54,386 bases of DNA from Nitrospirales bacterium. GTDB taxonomy: Bacteria > Nitrospirota > Nitrospiria > Nitrospirales > UBA8639. Where the stretch lies: positions 1-54,386 of the forward strand of contig JAJDBR010000144.1 of assembly GCA_029261275.1 (NCBI GenBank). Direction: 5' to 3'. A model generated the notes under the pieces. That model ran no database searches. It was not told the origin of the DNA and saw only the letters and a list, made by a program, of their open reading frames with translations. Below are positions 35,681 through 45,023 of the stretch, piece after piece; within the stretch, counting starts at the first letter, position 1, and the number at the start of each line of letters is the position of its first letter. The position numbers were made by a program, and so were the translations under genes.

Positions 35681-36106
35681 CTTTTCTCTTTTTACCACCT
35701 CCAGTGTCGTGTACCGTTACACCTTTGTTGGGTATCTACGTCCTTGGTTGCCCTCAATTTCATTCCGCCTTTTGCCTCCTTTGCCAATTGTGCATGTTTT
35801 CTCATAGCCATAGTATTGTCTCAATACTGAAGGCATTTCTGTACTCATTTGAAAAAAGGGGAGATCCCAAATTTTGCAAAGGATGCTATGCCGATTATAA
35901 CGGCATTTCCCCGATTGCCGCCCCAGCATATCAAGCCCTCACCTCCAGTCTTATTCCCGTTTCAGGCCTAGCTTTGATCTCAATTCCAGTCAGCCTCCAT
36001 CTTACTAGATCACCACTAAAAGTGTTAAATCGATTGTATGGATGTAAGGTTTATGGTATTTCTTCTCACTTAAACCATCTAGGTCCACTTTTGATTTTGG
36101 TGGATA

Positions 36107-36148
36107 CTGGTTCTGATTATGGGGGTTCGAATCCTTCTCTCCCAGCCA
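36107..36148 (+). repeat. tRNA-Gln 3'-half remnant (attachment-site-like), copy 3
   Basis: CTGGTTCTGATTATGGGGG then TTCGAATCCTTCTCTCCCAGCCA, aligned end to end with the 3' half of the intact tRNA from the anticodon loop to CCA. The T-loop is the consensus TTCGAAT. No 5' half is present upstream. Confidence 0.85.
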
Positions 36149-36326
36149 CAAAATATCTTCTTGTAGACGTGAAATAGCTGTTGATCAAGACAGAAACCAA
36201 TCGTGAATTGGTTATGTTCGCTTCAAATTGTCAGATAGACCTGACAAAATTTGTGTGCGTAGGTCAGTATCGCGTTGGGTGGTGGTCTCCTCATTTCTTT
36301 TCCGCAACCTCGGGTTAGAGCATAAA

Positions 36327-36578
36327 ATGGATATCAGTATTCGTTGGTTATGGGTCGCAATGCTTGGGGGGAGTATTATGCTGGCGGTGCCAGGCAACAC
36401 GGATGTGGCCAGAATCGTTGGTGATGTGGTGGGTCATTTTTTTTTGGCATTGGTGGTAGCCATTGTGCCTATTCTAGGATATCTTGTGTTGTATAGGCAG
36501 ATTGGTGAAAAGGAAATCACCTTAATCGTTGGGGCTTCTTGGGTCTATTTGGTGCTCTCCCAATTATGGGAGCCTTGA
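36327..36578 (+). CDS. Small inner-membrane protein (83 aa)
   Basis: I start at ATG 36327 (MDISIRWLWVAML) rather than 36228, whose extra 33 residues are basic and unlike a membrane protein start. Three hydrophobic stretches follow (WLWVAMLGGSIMLAV, VVGHFFLALVVAIVPILGYLVLY, ITLIVGASWVYLVLSQL). It ends 14 bases before the start of a lipoprotein gene on the same strand, so the two are probably co-expressed. Family not recognised. Confidence 0.6.
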   Translation: MDISIRWLWVAMLGGSIMLAVPGNTDVARIVGDVVGHFFLALVVAIVPILGYLVLYRQIGEKEITLIVGASWVYLVLSQLWEP

Positions 36579-36591
36579 GAAAGAGACCATT

Positions 36592-37068
36592 ATGAGACGA
36601 CGGATGTTTCTGTGGCTACTCGCGTTGTTGCTGGTGAGTTGTGCCCAGACTTATGAGCGTCAAGCAGCGTTTCTCCAGGAGGAATATGCCCGTTATGAAG
36701 GTACCGGCACCTCTCGGATTTGTGGGCAAGCCTATTTGACCTTAGATGGGGGTGCCCAGCATGTCGCATCGGGCGATCGGGTGCTGTTGGCTCCTGTGAC
36801 TTCTTATACCGAGGAAGCGATGAAGATCAAAGTCGTGCAGGGTCATAGCCTGGTTGCTCCTGACCCCAAGGCGATGAAGTTTGAAAAACATACCACGACA
36901 GATGATGTCGGGCATTTCTGTTTTACCGATTTGCCTGGTGGAGAATATTTTGTGGTCGCGGAGATCGTGCTCCCTACTTCCACAAGGGAACATCGTAAAA
37001 GTCAATTGGCTCATGCCAAAGCTTTAGTTAAAGCCGATGAAAATGTGTACACCCTTGTGACTCGATAG
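36592..37068 (+). CDS. Small lipoprotein (158 aa)
   Basis: From ATG 36592 the sequence MRRRMFLWLLALLLVSCAQ is a classical lipoprotein signal with lipobox LVSC. The mature part is about 140 residues with GTSRICGQAYLTLDGG and DDVGHFCFTDLPGGEYFVVAEIV; the second resembles the edge of a carboxypeptidase-regulatory/Cna-B-like beta-sandwich, where D-x-x-G-x-F-x-F-x-x-L-x-x-G-x-Y is common. The two Cys may form a disulfide. Localisation to the outer or inner membrane is inferred. Function unknown. Confidence 0.7.
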   Translation: MRRRMFLWLLALLLVSCAQTYERQAAFLQEEYARYEGTGTSRICGQAYLTLDGGAQHVASGDRVLLAPVTSYTEEAMKIKVVQGHSLVAPDPKAMKFEKHTTTDDVGHFCFTDLPGGEYFVVAEIVLPTSTREHRKSQLAHAKALVKADENVYTLVTR

Positions 37069-38270
37069 TTTTATGAATAATGACTTTAAGAATGTTAGGG
37101 ACGAGAGGATTCTTTTTCTTTAGGTTTTTTTGTTTATCAATCCCCTCTCTGTGCGGAGGGTTCACTTGCCAGGCCAGTTTTCGCCCTTGCCCCAAACTCC
37201 TACGGCTATCGTTCCTTCCCCATCCTCACCCGCAGTACAGTATAACCTCTCCCAATTAATCGTCTGCGTAGGCCCAATCCCTCCTTCGCGAGAATTCAAC
37301 GGTATCCCGTTTACTTGAGGGCGTGGGTTGGCCGTTAGCCAAGATCCAGGCGTGGGACAGATGATGAATTTCGAGCCGAAACGATGGTCGCCCCCCCCAT
37401 TTTCGAAGGCTTTTAAAAGGCACGGCAATTTGATCTTTGGCGACGAAAATTATGAAGCGAAAGGCAAAGAAAATGGTTTATCATTCAGCTCTAATCCTTG
37501 TGCTGACAACCTTCGTGGTGTCGTTGAATCGTGGTTTTGAAGGGTAGTGAATTCTCAGGATAACTCTAGACATGACAACCTCGAGTTTTCGAATTGGGAA
37601 AGAGGTAGGTGGGGCAGACCGTGGTAGGTAATCGAAACCTAGGGCATTTCATTGTATTCCCCAGTGGGTTTGGCTAAAAACCCCTAATGTGGGGTGTCCG
37701 TCTTGTCCATCTCTGGCCCTTCAATTTCTATTATTTAGGTAAAGAAATGACTCGCAATATTGAAAAGCAATGAGGTAGAATCGAGGAATATCTTTCTAAT
37801 GATTGTATTTCCGCTTTATTTTTCCTCTTCGATGGTTTTATCTTCAACGTTTCTACGAGAGTTCCCCCAACAGGACCTGGATCATCACCGTACTTTTTGG
37901 TATTTACGTTTTTTGTGAGGCAGAGGCACTTCGGTTTTATGAGGGCGGTGAGAAGCCTAACCTCTTGAAAAGATGAGGGAATAGGTTTTAGCGTTTTCCT
38001 CCGATTCGGGGGAGGTGTTTTCCCCCTCGTTCATGGTTGACCTTGTTTCCTTGAAGGGCCGTTCAATTGTTGATGGATAAGTCAATGGAAATGGTAGATG
38101 CGGCCGCTTGAAGCGAATAGAGAAGAAGTGCAAAATACCCCTGCTATCTGGGCTTGGCCTGATTCCAGTGGTTTCAATGAGGCCTTTCAACATGACCCTC
38201 TGGATAGCGGGCCTATAGTCGTTTCATTATCAGCTTTTGAACCTTCCGTAGGAAAGTCAGTGGATCTGTC
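37069..38270. other. Gene-poor region before the polysaccharide locus
   Basis: Twelve hundred bases in which I find no supported gene. Two plus-strand ORFs in the same frame (37130-37318 and 37328-37540) and a minus ORF (37162-37428) overlap each other and lack ribosome-binding sites. Two small hairpins are visible (CCCTCTCTGTGCGGAGGG near 37144 and ACCCCTAATGTGGGGT near 37680). The region presumably contains the promoter of the locus that starts at 38271. Confidence 0.45.
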
Positions 38271-40421
38271 ATGATGTATCTAAAATTTTTTGGATTAGAG
38301 ACCAAGCCGTTTCATACGACGCCTGACCCCCATTTTTTGTACTTAAGCTCAAGTCATAAACAGGCGTTGGGCTCGATCATCTATGGAATAAATGAAAAAA
38401 AGGGATTCATTGCTGTTACCGGGCAAGTTGGCCTTGGGAAAACCACGGTTCTTCGATCGTTTCTGGCTCAAATGGACCAGGCCAATCAGCAGACGATTTA
38501 CCTTCTCAACCCCAATCTGTCATTTACACATGTCCTTACGGCCCTGTTGGATGATTTGGGACACGGCTCCATTGGGGGGCACGATGCCGAGCTGGTCGAA
38601 CAACTGCATATGGTCCTCATAGAAGAATATCAAAAAGATCGGACGGTTGTGCTTTTGATTGACGAAGCTCAAAACATGCCTGTGGCGACATTGGAACAGC
38701 TTCGGATGTTGTCTAATTTGGAAACCCCAAAAGACAAACTCCTTCAAATTGTGTTGTTGGGGCAACCAGAACTCGATTCAATTCTGGATCGTTACGAATT
38801 GCGACAGATACGACAACGCATAGCCGTGCGAGCGATCATTCTCCCCCTCTCGCAGGAAGAAAGTGTTCACTACATTCAGCATCGTTTGGACAAAGCCGGG
38901 GGGAAGGGGAAAGCGGTTTTTACGAAATCCGCCTTGAGTCTTATTGTTCGAGAAGCCAAGGGGATTCCTCGGCGCCTGAACATTCTTTGTGATAATGCCC
39001 TCGTGACAGCTTTTGGGTACAAAAAACTATCGGTCACGGCCAGTATTGCCAAAGAAGTGATTGGTGACCTGAATGGTCAGCAACCATCTCAATCACTGTG
39101 GAAGTTGGTGCCCTTAGCGGCTGGCGCGCTCATTCTTCTCCTTGCTCTTGTGGCTCTCCTGCCCCTGACCAATTCTCACTTTCCTGAAACAGCTTCCCTC
39201 CCCGAGGTGAGACAACTGACTGACGGCGACGGCACGCCGAACCAAGACGTTTTGACGGTAGAGAAGGACCATCTTTCATCTAAGCAGGAAGGTTTTACCT
39301 TAGTCGAGAGGGCACAGGCTTGGTTGACGGAATTGGTGCCTACGGTTGTCGCGAACTTGCAAGAACTGCCTATTTCTGATCCCACTTTGAACGCGCCCGA
39401 CCCTCAGGCAGAAGTCGACGCCGCTCTTGAAAGTCCAGGCGTTGTCGTCCTCGCCACGAAGTCGAAGGGTGCCTTGAAGGATTCCTTGCTTGGCGTGTCA
39501 ACGAAGCCGAAAGACCTTGCCGTTCCGGAAACGGCTACACCCAGTATCCCGGTTCACCAACCACAAGTCTTTGATCTTTCAGAGCAGGAAGAAGTCCTGG
39601 TAGCAGATGAAGCTCAACTGTTTCCGGTAGAGACGAGGCGGTTGGATCAGGTTGAGTCGGAGCCATCCGTTAACAATAGCGTTGCCATGAATCCTGTTTA
39701 TCCCAATCCGGAAAACCTCAAAAATCGTTCTGTGCCAATGGCCGAGAATGTGGCTGAAGGACCGAAGGGTTCACTCAACAAAGAGATCCTTCCTCCGGCT
39801 CCTGCCACCACAGCCAAAAAACCTGTGCCAAAAAAAGAATTTCCAAGTAAGAAGCCAAAAGTAGTCGAGGCCACTTTACTCGTGACCAAGGTCATGAAAA
39901 GAGGTGATACGCTTGCAAGATTAATGAAAGGGGTGTATGGATCGGCAAGTCCCTCGACCCTTCGATTCGTACTTGACCATAATCCCCATATTCGGAATGT
40001 GCGAAAAATTTACCCCGGACAAAAAATTGTGTTTCCTCCGTTAAAAAAGAAAGGGGTACAAAAGACGCTTGTTGATGCTACCCCTACTTTGGTCTCCCAT
40101 GAAGAAAAGAAATTGAGTTCCTCAAAAAAAATATTTACTGGATCTTCCGCGCAACCCAAACAGAATCAGGAAAGAAATGAAGCGAATCGTGAATCGACCT
40201 ACGCCGTGGCCATCGTACGTGAGGGCGATACGCTGGAAAAATTGGCCAAAATGGTGTATGGATCATCTGATCCGCTGTATATTCAACGTGTGCTGGCCTA
40301 CAACCCTCAAATTCGGAATTCCAAGAAAATTTTCCCTGGACAGGACATTGCCTTTCCTAGAATCGTTGGAGTTATAAATGTTTTGGACACCCAATCCTCT
40401 CAAGGCGATTCACCTGAATAA
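38271..40421 (+). CDS. ExeA/GspA-like AAA ATPase with TM helix and two C-terminal LysM-like repeats
   Basis: A 716-residue protein. The N-terminal 270 residues are an ExeA-type ATPase: FFGLETKPFHTTPDPHFLYLS, Walker A GQVGLGKTT (about 51-59), Walker B TVVLLIDEAQ (Asp131) and RQIRQRIAVRAI with sensor arginines. A membrane helix follows (about 278-299), then a long acidic, proline-containing periplasmic linker. The C-terminus holds two related modules (KRGDTLARLMKGVYG...IYPGQKIVFP and REGDTLEKLAKMVYG...IFPGQDIAFP) with LysM layout. Similar ATPases accompany exopolysaccharide systems. The LysM pair suggests peptidoglycan binding. It heads the locus and is followed by a BY-kinase-like gene. Confidence 0.87.
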   Translation: MMYLKFFGLETKPFHTTPDPHFLYLSSSHKQALGSIIYGINEKKGFIAVTGQVGLGKTTVLRSFLAQMDQANQQTIYLLNPNLSFTHVLTALLDDLGHGSIGGHDAELVEQLHMVLIEEYQKDRTVVLLIDEAQNMPVATLEQLRMLSNLETPKDKLLQIVLLGQPELDSILDRYELRQIRQRIAVRAIILPLSQEESVHYIQHRLDKAGGKGKAVFTKSALSLIVREAKGIPRRLNILCDNALVTAFGYKKLSVTASIAKEVIGDLNGQQPSQSLWKLVPLAAGALILLLALVALLPLTNSHFPETASLPEVRQLTDGDGTPNQDVLTVEKDHLSSKQEGFTLVERAQAWLTELVPTVVANLQELPISDPTLNAPDPQAEVDAALESPGVVVLATKSKGALKDSLLGVSTKPKDLAVPETATPSIPVHQPQVFDLSEQEEVLVADEAQLFPVETRRLDQVESEPSVNNSVAMNPVYPNPENLKNRSVPMAENVAEGPKGSLNKEILPPAPATTAKKPVPKKEFPSKKPKVVEATLLVTKVMKRGDTLARLMKGVYGSASPSTLRFVLDHNPHIRNVRKIYPGQKIVFPPLKKKGVQKTLVDATPTLVSHEEKKLSSSKKIFTGSSAQPKQNQERNEANRESTYAVAIVREGDTLEKLAKMVYGSSDPLYIQRVLAYNPQIRNSKKIFPGQDIAFPRIVGVINVLDTQSSQGDSPE

Positions 40422-40484
40422 TTTGGATATGGCTTGTCATAGGGTCACGTTATCCGATCTAGATCTCTTTCTGAGGATCACTTC

Positions 40485-41228
40485 ATGAGCAAAGTGTATG
40501 AGGCCTTACAACATGCCTATACGGACCAGCAAGAAGTTGTAAAGATTTTTCGAGTAGAACGCCCACGTGCGCAGCCTGTCGTCCTATCCCATTTGCCTCC
40601 GCTAAAGATGGAGCGAGAGATGGTTCAGCTCCATCAACGGCTTGCGGGCCTTCTTCCCGATCCCCACCACAACATTCTTCAATTTATAAGTTGCCAAAGC
40701 CAGGAAGGAGTTTCGACCATTGCGCAAGAGTTTGCGAGGGTGTTCGTTGAAAAACAAGGTAAGTCAGTGTTGTTAGTCGATGGGGATTCAGAAAAGATGA
40801 CGCAACATCATGCTCTTGGCATCAGTCCAAAAATGTCTTTGCAACAGATTATGACGAATGGGGGAAATTTGGACCAGGCCATCACTCCAGTCGTACATTC
40901 CCGCCTGTTCCTTGCGCAATTGTCCGGAGACTGCTCAGAAATCGTGCAGCATAAGGTTGCCGCCAGCAAGCGAGATTTGTGGGTCCACATTCGAAAGCAA
41001 TATGACCTAATTGTCATTGATTCTGCATCGGTGGCCACCTCTGATGAGGGCTTGGAGTTATGTGCGGTCGTTGATGGGGTAGTGATGGTGGTCGAAGCAG
41101 AGAAAACCCGTTCTCATGTGATATCCAATATAAAAGAAAGGATTATTCACAATGGCGGGAAGTTGCTCGGTGTGGTGTTCAATAGACAACATCATTATAT
41201 TCCAGAATGGCTCTATTCAAGACTCTAG
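40485..41228 (+). CDS. BY-kinase/CpsD-like protein with degenerate P-loop
   Basis: A 247-residue cytoplasmic protein with the layout of bacterial tyrosine kinases/ParA-like ATPases in polysaccharide loci. It starts MSKVYEALQHA, as many stand-alone CpsD-type proteins do. The Walker A region is SCQSQEGVSTIAQ, where the usual GEGKST is EGVST, so the invariant lysine is Val76. Walker A' is VLLVDGDSEK and Walker B LIVIDSASV, with T/P positions also altered. There is no C-terminal tyrosine cluster beyond HHYIPEWLY. It is likely a regulatory partner of the adjacent Wzz-type protein rather than an active kinase. Confidence 0.8.
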   Translation: MSKVYEALQHAYTDQQEVVKIFRVERPRAQPVVLSHLPPLKMEREMVQLHQRLAGLLPDPHHNILQFISCQSQEGVSTIAQEFARVFVEKQGKSVLLVDGDSEKMTQHHALGISPKMSLQQIMTNGGNLDQAITPVVHSRLFLAQLSGDCSEIVQHKVAASKRDLWVHIRKQYDLIVIDSASVATSDEGLELCAVVDGVVMVVEAEKTRSHVISNIKERIIHNGGKLLGVVFNRQHHYIPEWLYSRL

Positions 41229-41306
41229 CCTTTAATTGAGGGATGTGTTCATAACATACCAACATCACGGCCAGCAGAAGGACGAGGGAAAGATCCCGAT
41301 CGCGCC

Positions 41307-42785
41307 ATGGATTTAATGTCCCCACAACAGCACAAGGGCGTTCCGCCAATGGGCATACTGAGCCTACGGGATATCCTGACCGTTCTCTTTAAATACAAAC
41401 ACATTATCCTACCCGTTTCTTTTTTGATCACACTCGCGTCGATTGTCCTCGCATTTTCCATGAAGCCTGTTTTCGAAGCCGAAACTAGCTTGCTGGTCAA
41501 GATCGGAAGAGAGCACCTGTTTACGCCTGATGCCAATGACAGCACTCCCCGTATGACTATTGACGTACAAACGATTGTTGACCCTGAGCTTACTATCCTG
41601 GCAAGTCAGGATCTTAGACAGCGTGTTCTCGAGACAATCGGGATCAACCGTATGTATCCCGATTTCCTAGAAAACGCATCAGAAGACATGAGTCCGATGC
41701 AAGCGGCTCAATCAAGGTTCAAAGAGAATTTACATGTCAATCAAGAATCAGAGTCCAACGTCATTCGAGTCACCTTTCAGCATGAAAATCCAAGAATGGC
41801 GGCAAAGGTTGTCAACACGTTGGCAAACTTTTGGAAAGAAAAACATCTCAAAATATTTAGTACCCCTCAGGCGCCATTCTTACAAGAACAGGCCGAGAGT
41901 TATCGAGCAAGACTTGAACACACCGAAACTCGGCTACAACAATTCAATCAAGAGCACGGAATATCTTCATTCCCTAAACAAAAGGAACTGTTACTGGTAC
42001 AAAGACAAGAGCTAGACACCACGCTCAAGGCCGTTCAAAATGAAATTCAGGGCCTCACGACAAAAATTTCTTACCTTGCTCAGCAAATGAAAACTATACG
42101 CAAAGAAATCCCTCTTTCGACGGTGAATGAGGAACGGAATTTAATAGACGACACCAAACGGGAGTTGCTTGTCCTCAAGCGGAAAGAACAAGAACTTTCA
42201 GGAAAATACCAAGATAAGGCTCGAATATTGGTTGCCCTCAGAAAAGAGATCAGCCTTGTTCAGAGTTTTCTCGACCAACAAGTAGATAAACTCGGAGATA
42301 CGGTCACCACAGGTAGAAACCCCGTCTATCAACAACTCGAATTGGAACTTCTGAGTGCGAAATCCCAGCATGCCGCACTTCAAACCCGGTACAAAGTGAC
42401 CACAAAGCAGCTCCAAGGTTTGAATGATCAGGTCAGCCATCTCAGCCAGCTCCAACAGAAGTTCGACATGCTTTCCCGTGAAGTCACGAAAGATCAAGAA
42501 AACCTGAGAAGATACGTGGAAAAAGTAGAAGCCGCCAAAATTACCGAAGAAATGGATAGACAGCAGATCGCGAATGTGAGCGTGATTCAGGCCGCCACAG
42601 TTCCAATAAAGCCTGCTAAATCTAATAAAAATATTATTGTCATTCTAGGTCTTATTCTGGGAGTCGGGGTGGGCCTCGCCTTGGCCTTGGTATTAGAGCA
42701 TCTGCAAATGAGCTATACACGACCAGAACAGGTCACTCTTGAGTTAGGGCTCCCTATTCTTGCGAGCATTACAAACAAACGATAA
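41307..42785 (+). CDS. Wzz/GumC-type polysaccharide co-polymerase (chain-length determinant)
   Basis: A 492-residue inner-membrane protein with two helices: one near the N-terminus (HIILPVSFLITLASIVLAF) and one near the C-terminus (IIVILGLILGVGVGLALALVL), enclosing a long periplasmic coiled-coil region. EAETSLLVKIGREHLFTP is the usual beta segment after TM1, and IQAATVPIKPAKSNK the proline-rich motif before TM2. Such proteins set chain length and export in Wzx/Wzy systems and normally work with a BY-kinase, here the preceding gene. ATG 41349 (MGILSLRDIL) is a possible later start. Confidence 0.88.
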   Translation: MDLMSPQQHKGVPPMGILSLRDILTVLFKYKHIILPVSFLITLASIVLAFSMKPVFEAETSLLVKIGREHLFTPDANDSTPRMTIDVQTIVDPELTILASQDLRQRVLETIGINRMYPDFLENASEDMSPMQAAQSRFKENLHVNQESESNVIRVTFQHENPRMAAKVVNTLANFWKEKHLKIFSTPQAPFLQEQAESYRARLEHTETRLQQFNQEHGISSFPKQKELLLVQRQELDTTLKAVQNEIQGLTTKISYLAQQMKTIRKEIPLSTVNEERNLIDDTKRELLVLKRKEQELSGKYQDKARILVALRKEISLVQSFLDQQVDKLGDTVTTGRNPVYQQLELELLSAKSQHAALQTRYKVTTKQLQGLNDQVSHLSQLQQKFDMLSREVTKDQENLRRYVEKVEAAKITEEMDRQQIANVSVIQAATVPIKPAKSNKNIIVILGLILGVGVGLALALVLEHLQMSYTRPEQVTLELGLPILASITNKR

Positions 42786-43076
42786 CAGAAGGTTTTATGC
42801 ATTTACGATTCTAGAATTTCTCAGAAAGAAACATTTTCACGAAACTCCCCTCTGTGAACAGAATGGCTCCCTCATTAACTGTCTAAAGGTCAGACGGAAT
42901 CGCGGCGTACTAAAGTAGTGCCACTCAAACTATTCCTTCTACCACAGGCAACATTTATTTGACAGAACCCCCCAGTTGATTCATAGCCATTCGCCCTTTC
43001 TTTGAAAAGACAGATGCAGCTTTTTTACGCTGTTTCAGCATCACCCTTTAACTAGAACAGTTGGTTCGTTTCGCCA

Positions 43077-44711
43077 ATGACTGGAACGTTGTTTTACGCA
43101 TTCCTGACCTCCCTTCTGATTGGGACCATATTAACCCCATGTCTTATGTTAGGGGCCAGACAGATTGGCCTGCTGGATCAACCTGGTCATCGAAAAGTTC
43201 ATAAGGAACCTATTGCTAGAATTGGGGGCATAGCCTTTGCGGTAGGGGCGTTGGCCTCCATTGGTTATTGGGCGCCGAAAATTGACGTCGTCATTGGCGT
43301 GGTTGCCGGATTACTCATAATTATATGTATGGGAAGTTTGGATGATTTTTTCGATCTCCGAGTCCGGTATAAATTTGGAGGACAATTTTTGGCGGCAGGA
43401 GTGTTGGTGCTTTACAGTCACCTCTCCTGGCAGCCCTTCTCCATGTTTTTAGGCCTTGAGATTTCCTTCTGGTTGGCTACTCCCCTATCAATTATCATGC
43501 TTGTGGCGATAACCAATGCCGTGAATTTGTCAGATGGATTAGACGGATTGGCGGGTGGGGTATCGTTTCTGAGTTTTGGACTAGTAGCCTATCTGGCTTA
43601 CCAGATCAATGATACTCTAGTCATGTTCCTGACCCTTCCGGTTATGGGAGGGCTGTTGGGGTTTTTACGCTTTAACACGTATCCTGCTCGTGTATTTATG
43701 GGGGATGGCGGAAGCCAGTTTTTAGGCTTTGCCTTGGGAGCGGCCACACTCCTTTTAACATACGTTGAAAGAAATCCTTTAAGCCCCTTACTGTTCTTGT
43801 TTGTCATTGGTGTGCCTTTGTTAGATCTGGTTGCCGTCATGACCCAACGCCTCCTGACTGGCCACTCGGCTTTCCAAGCGGATCAAGAGCATCTTCATCA
43901 TAAGCTCCTGACTCTCGGATTTTCGCATCATCAGGTTGTTCTCATCATCTACATGTTGCAAATTGGCATGGTGGTGTTGGCCTATATTTTTCGCTGGAGT
44001 TCTGACTTCCTGCTGGGAGGGTTATACCTTTTACTATTAGCCATTGTGGGGATTTTTTATTTTCAGGTGTACTCTGGGCGCTTGTCCACTGGTCTTTTCA
44101 AGAGGTTGAGTGCTGAATCCTTGAATTGGCGCACATGGCTTCATGCGAGGCCATGGTTGTCTCAAGGATCCCTCTATGGTTTAGTCGCGGGAGTGGTGGG
44201 GGTTTTTTCCCTGGGGCTGGTGCTTCCTTCTACGTTCCCCGAGAAAGGATTGTTCCTGATGGTAGGGCTTGGAGTATTTGTCCTTGGGGGGCTCCGGGGA
44301 GATTCTAAAACCAGCCTCTTAACTACACGTATGGGGCTCTACCTTGGATCCACCTTTGTCCTCTATGGTGTTGAGCATGCCCTTGTTGACGCGACCCTGT
44401 GGCTTCATCTGCTGTTTCAGGGATTTTTTGGCTTGATGTTTATCGGGTTGCTCTTAGTGATTCATCTGGATAAAGGCAAACGGTTTACCCCGAATCCCAT
44501 GGATTATCTCTTACTCTTTCTGGCACTGGTGATGCCGTCTCTCTTTAATGTTCAATGGGGGGTCGTGGAAGTTGGAGAGATGATGGCGAAACTCATTGTC
44601 CTCTTCTTTGCCTGTGAAGTGTTGCTTCAGGCCTTTTCAACTAAAGTGCGTCACTTAGGGTATCTGTCAGGAGGGGTCTTACTCAGTCTGGCAACCCGTG
44701 GGTTTTGGTGA
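43077..44711 (+). CDS. WecA/MraY-family undecaprenyl-phosphate sugar-1-phosphate transferase, with C-terminal membrane extension
   Basis: Initiates glycan synthesis by moving an N-acetylhexosamine-1-phosphate to undecaprenyl phosphate. The first 330 residues show the family motifs: HKEPIARIGG, GSLDDFFDLR, NAVNLSDGLDGLAGG, RVFMGDGGSQFLG and DQEHLHHKLL, with about ten membrane segments. The remaining 210 residues add further hydrophobic helices (LVAGVVGVFSLGLVL, LHLLFQGFFGLMFIGLLLVI, YLLLFLALVMPSLF) not part of WecA. That extension might be a fused second membrane module. It starts about 290 bases after the wzz-like gene. Confidence 0.9.
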   Translation: MTGTLFYAFLTSLLIGTILTPCLMLGARQIGLLDQPGHRKVHKEPIARIGGIAFAVGALASIGYWAPKIDVVIGVVAGLLIIICMGSLDDFFDLRVRYKFGGQFLAAGVLVLYSHLSWQPFSMFLGLEISFWLATPLSIIMLVAITNAVNLSDGLDGLAGGVSFLSFGLVAYLAYQINDTLVMFLTLPVMGGLLGFLRFNTYPARVFMGDGGSQFLGFALGAATLLLTYVERNPLSPLLFLFVIGVPLLDLVAVMTQRLLTGHSAFQADQEHLHHKLLTLGFSHHQVVLIIYMLQIGMVVLAYIFRWSSDFLLGGLYLLLLAIVGIFYFQVYSGRLSTGLFKRLSAESLNWRTWLHARPWLSQGSLYGLVAGVVGVFSLGLVLPSTFPEKGLFLMVGLGVFVLGGLRGDSKTSLLTTRMGLYLGSTFVLYGVEHALVDATLWLHLLFQGFFGLMFIGLLLVIHLDKGKRFTPNPMDYLLLFLALVMPSLFNVQWGVVEVGEMMAKLIVLFFACEVLLQAFSTKVRHLGYLSGGVLLSLATRGFW

Positions 44712-44760
44712 AGAGAACATCTGAGCCTGTAATAAATTAGCCCGTTTTCGTCAGGCAGTG

Positions 44761-44787
44761 GACCACCCATTTGCGGTGGGTTTTGGT
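44761..44787 (+). terminator. Possible terminator after the WecA-like gene
   Basis: CCACCCATTTGCGGTGGGTTTTGG can form a 5-base stem followed by TTTTGGTTT, about 50 bases after the stop. Weak but well placed ahead of the convergent fcl-gmd pair. The surrounding 44712-45023 interval shows nothing else. Confidence 0.4.
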
Positions 44788-45023
44788 TTCAGCAAGTTTT
44801 TCGTCCTGAGTGCAGCGAAGGATTTGCGCCCAGGTTGAAGAGCTCAACGACTCCGAGATCATCCTTGTCGACCAAGTACAAGCCAGGTGCTCCGTATGTC
44901 AATTATCTTACGCAGTGTGTATCGCACAGTATTGAGCAGCGGAGGGAAAAGTTTTAGGTTCTTGAAATCATGGGGAAGGTTAAAGGAAATTGAAGAGACG
45001 AAGACTGGGATCGTATCTTTGAA

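Larger units (their letters stand above)
35111..36326. other. Gene-poor region with repeat copy D and a tRNA fragment
   Basis: About 1.2 kb. Visible are a stem-loop at 35183-35209 (GGATGCCCCAT CAC ATGGGCATTC) about 75 bases after the lipoprotein stop, a short signal-peptide-like reading (MVFVVASGQLGAYIH near 35360) that is interrupted by stops, repeat copy D and the third tRNA-Gln fragment. The 157-residue track ORF at 35704-36177 runs through the tRNA fragment and lacks a ribosome-binding site; I do not accept it as a gene. Confidence 0.5.

Noticed and set aside
35704-36177. 157-residue plus-strand ORF
   Set aside because: It reads through the tRNA-Gln fragment, has no ribosome-binding site and no recognisable composition of a real protein.
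37130-37540. Two in-frame plus ORFs and an opposing minus ORF at 37162-37428
   Set aside because: No ribosome-binding sites, mutual overlap and no recognisable domain; a decayed gene is possible but cannot be supported.
37957-38193. 78-residue minus-strand ORF
   Set aside because: Composition is low-complexity, with no start signal or neighbour coupling.
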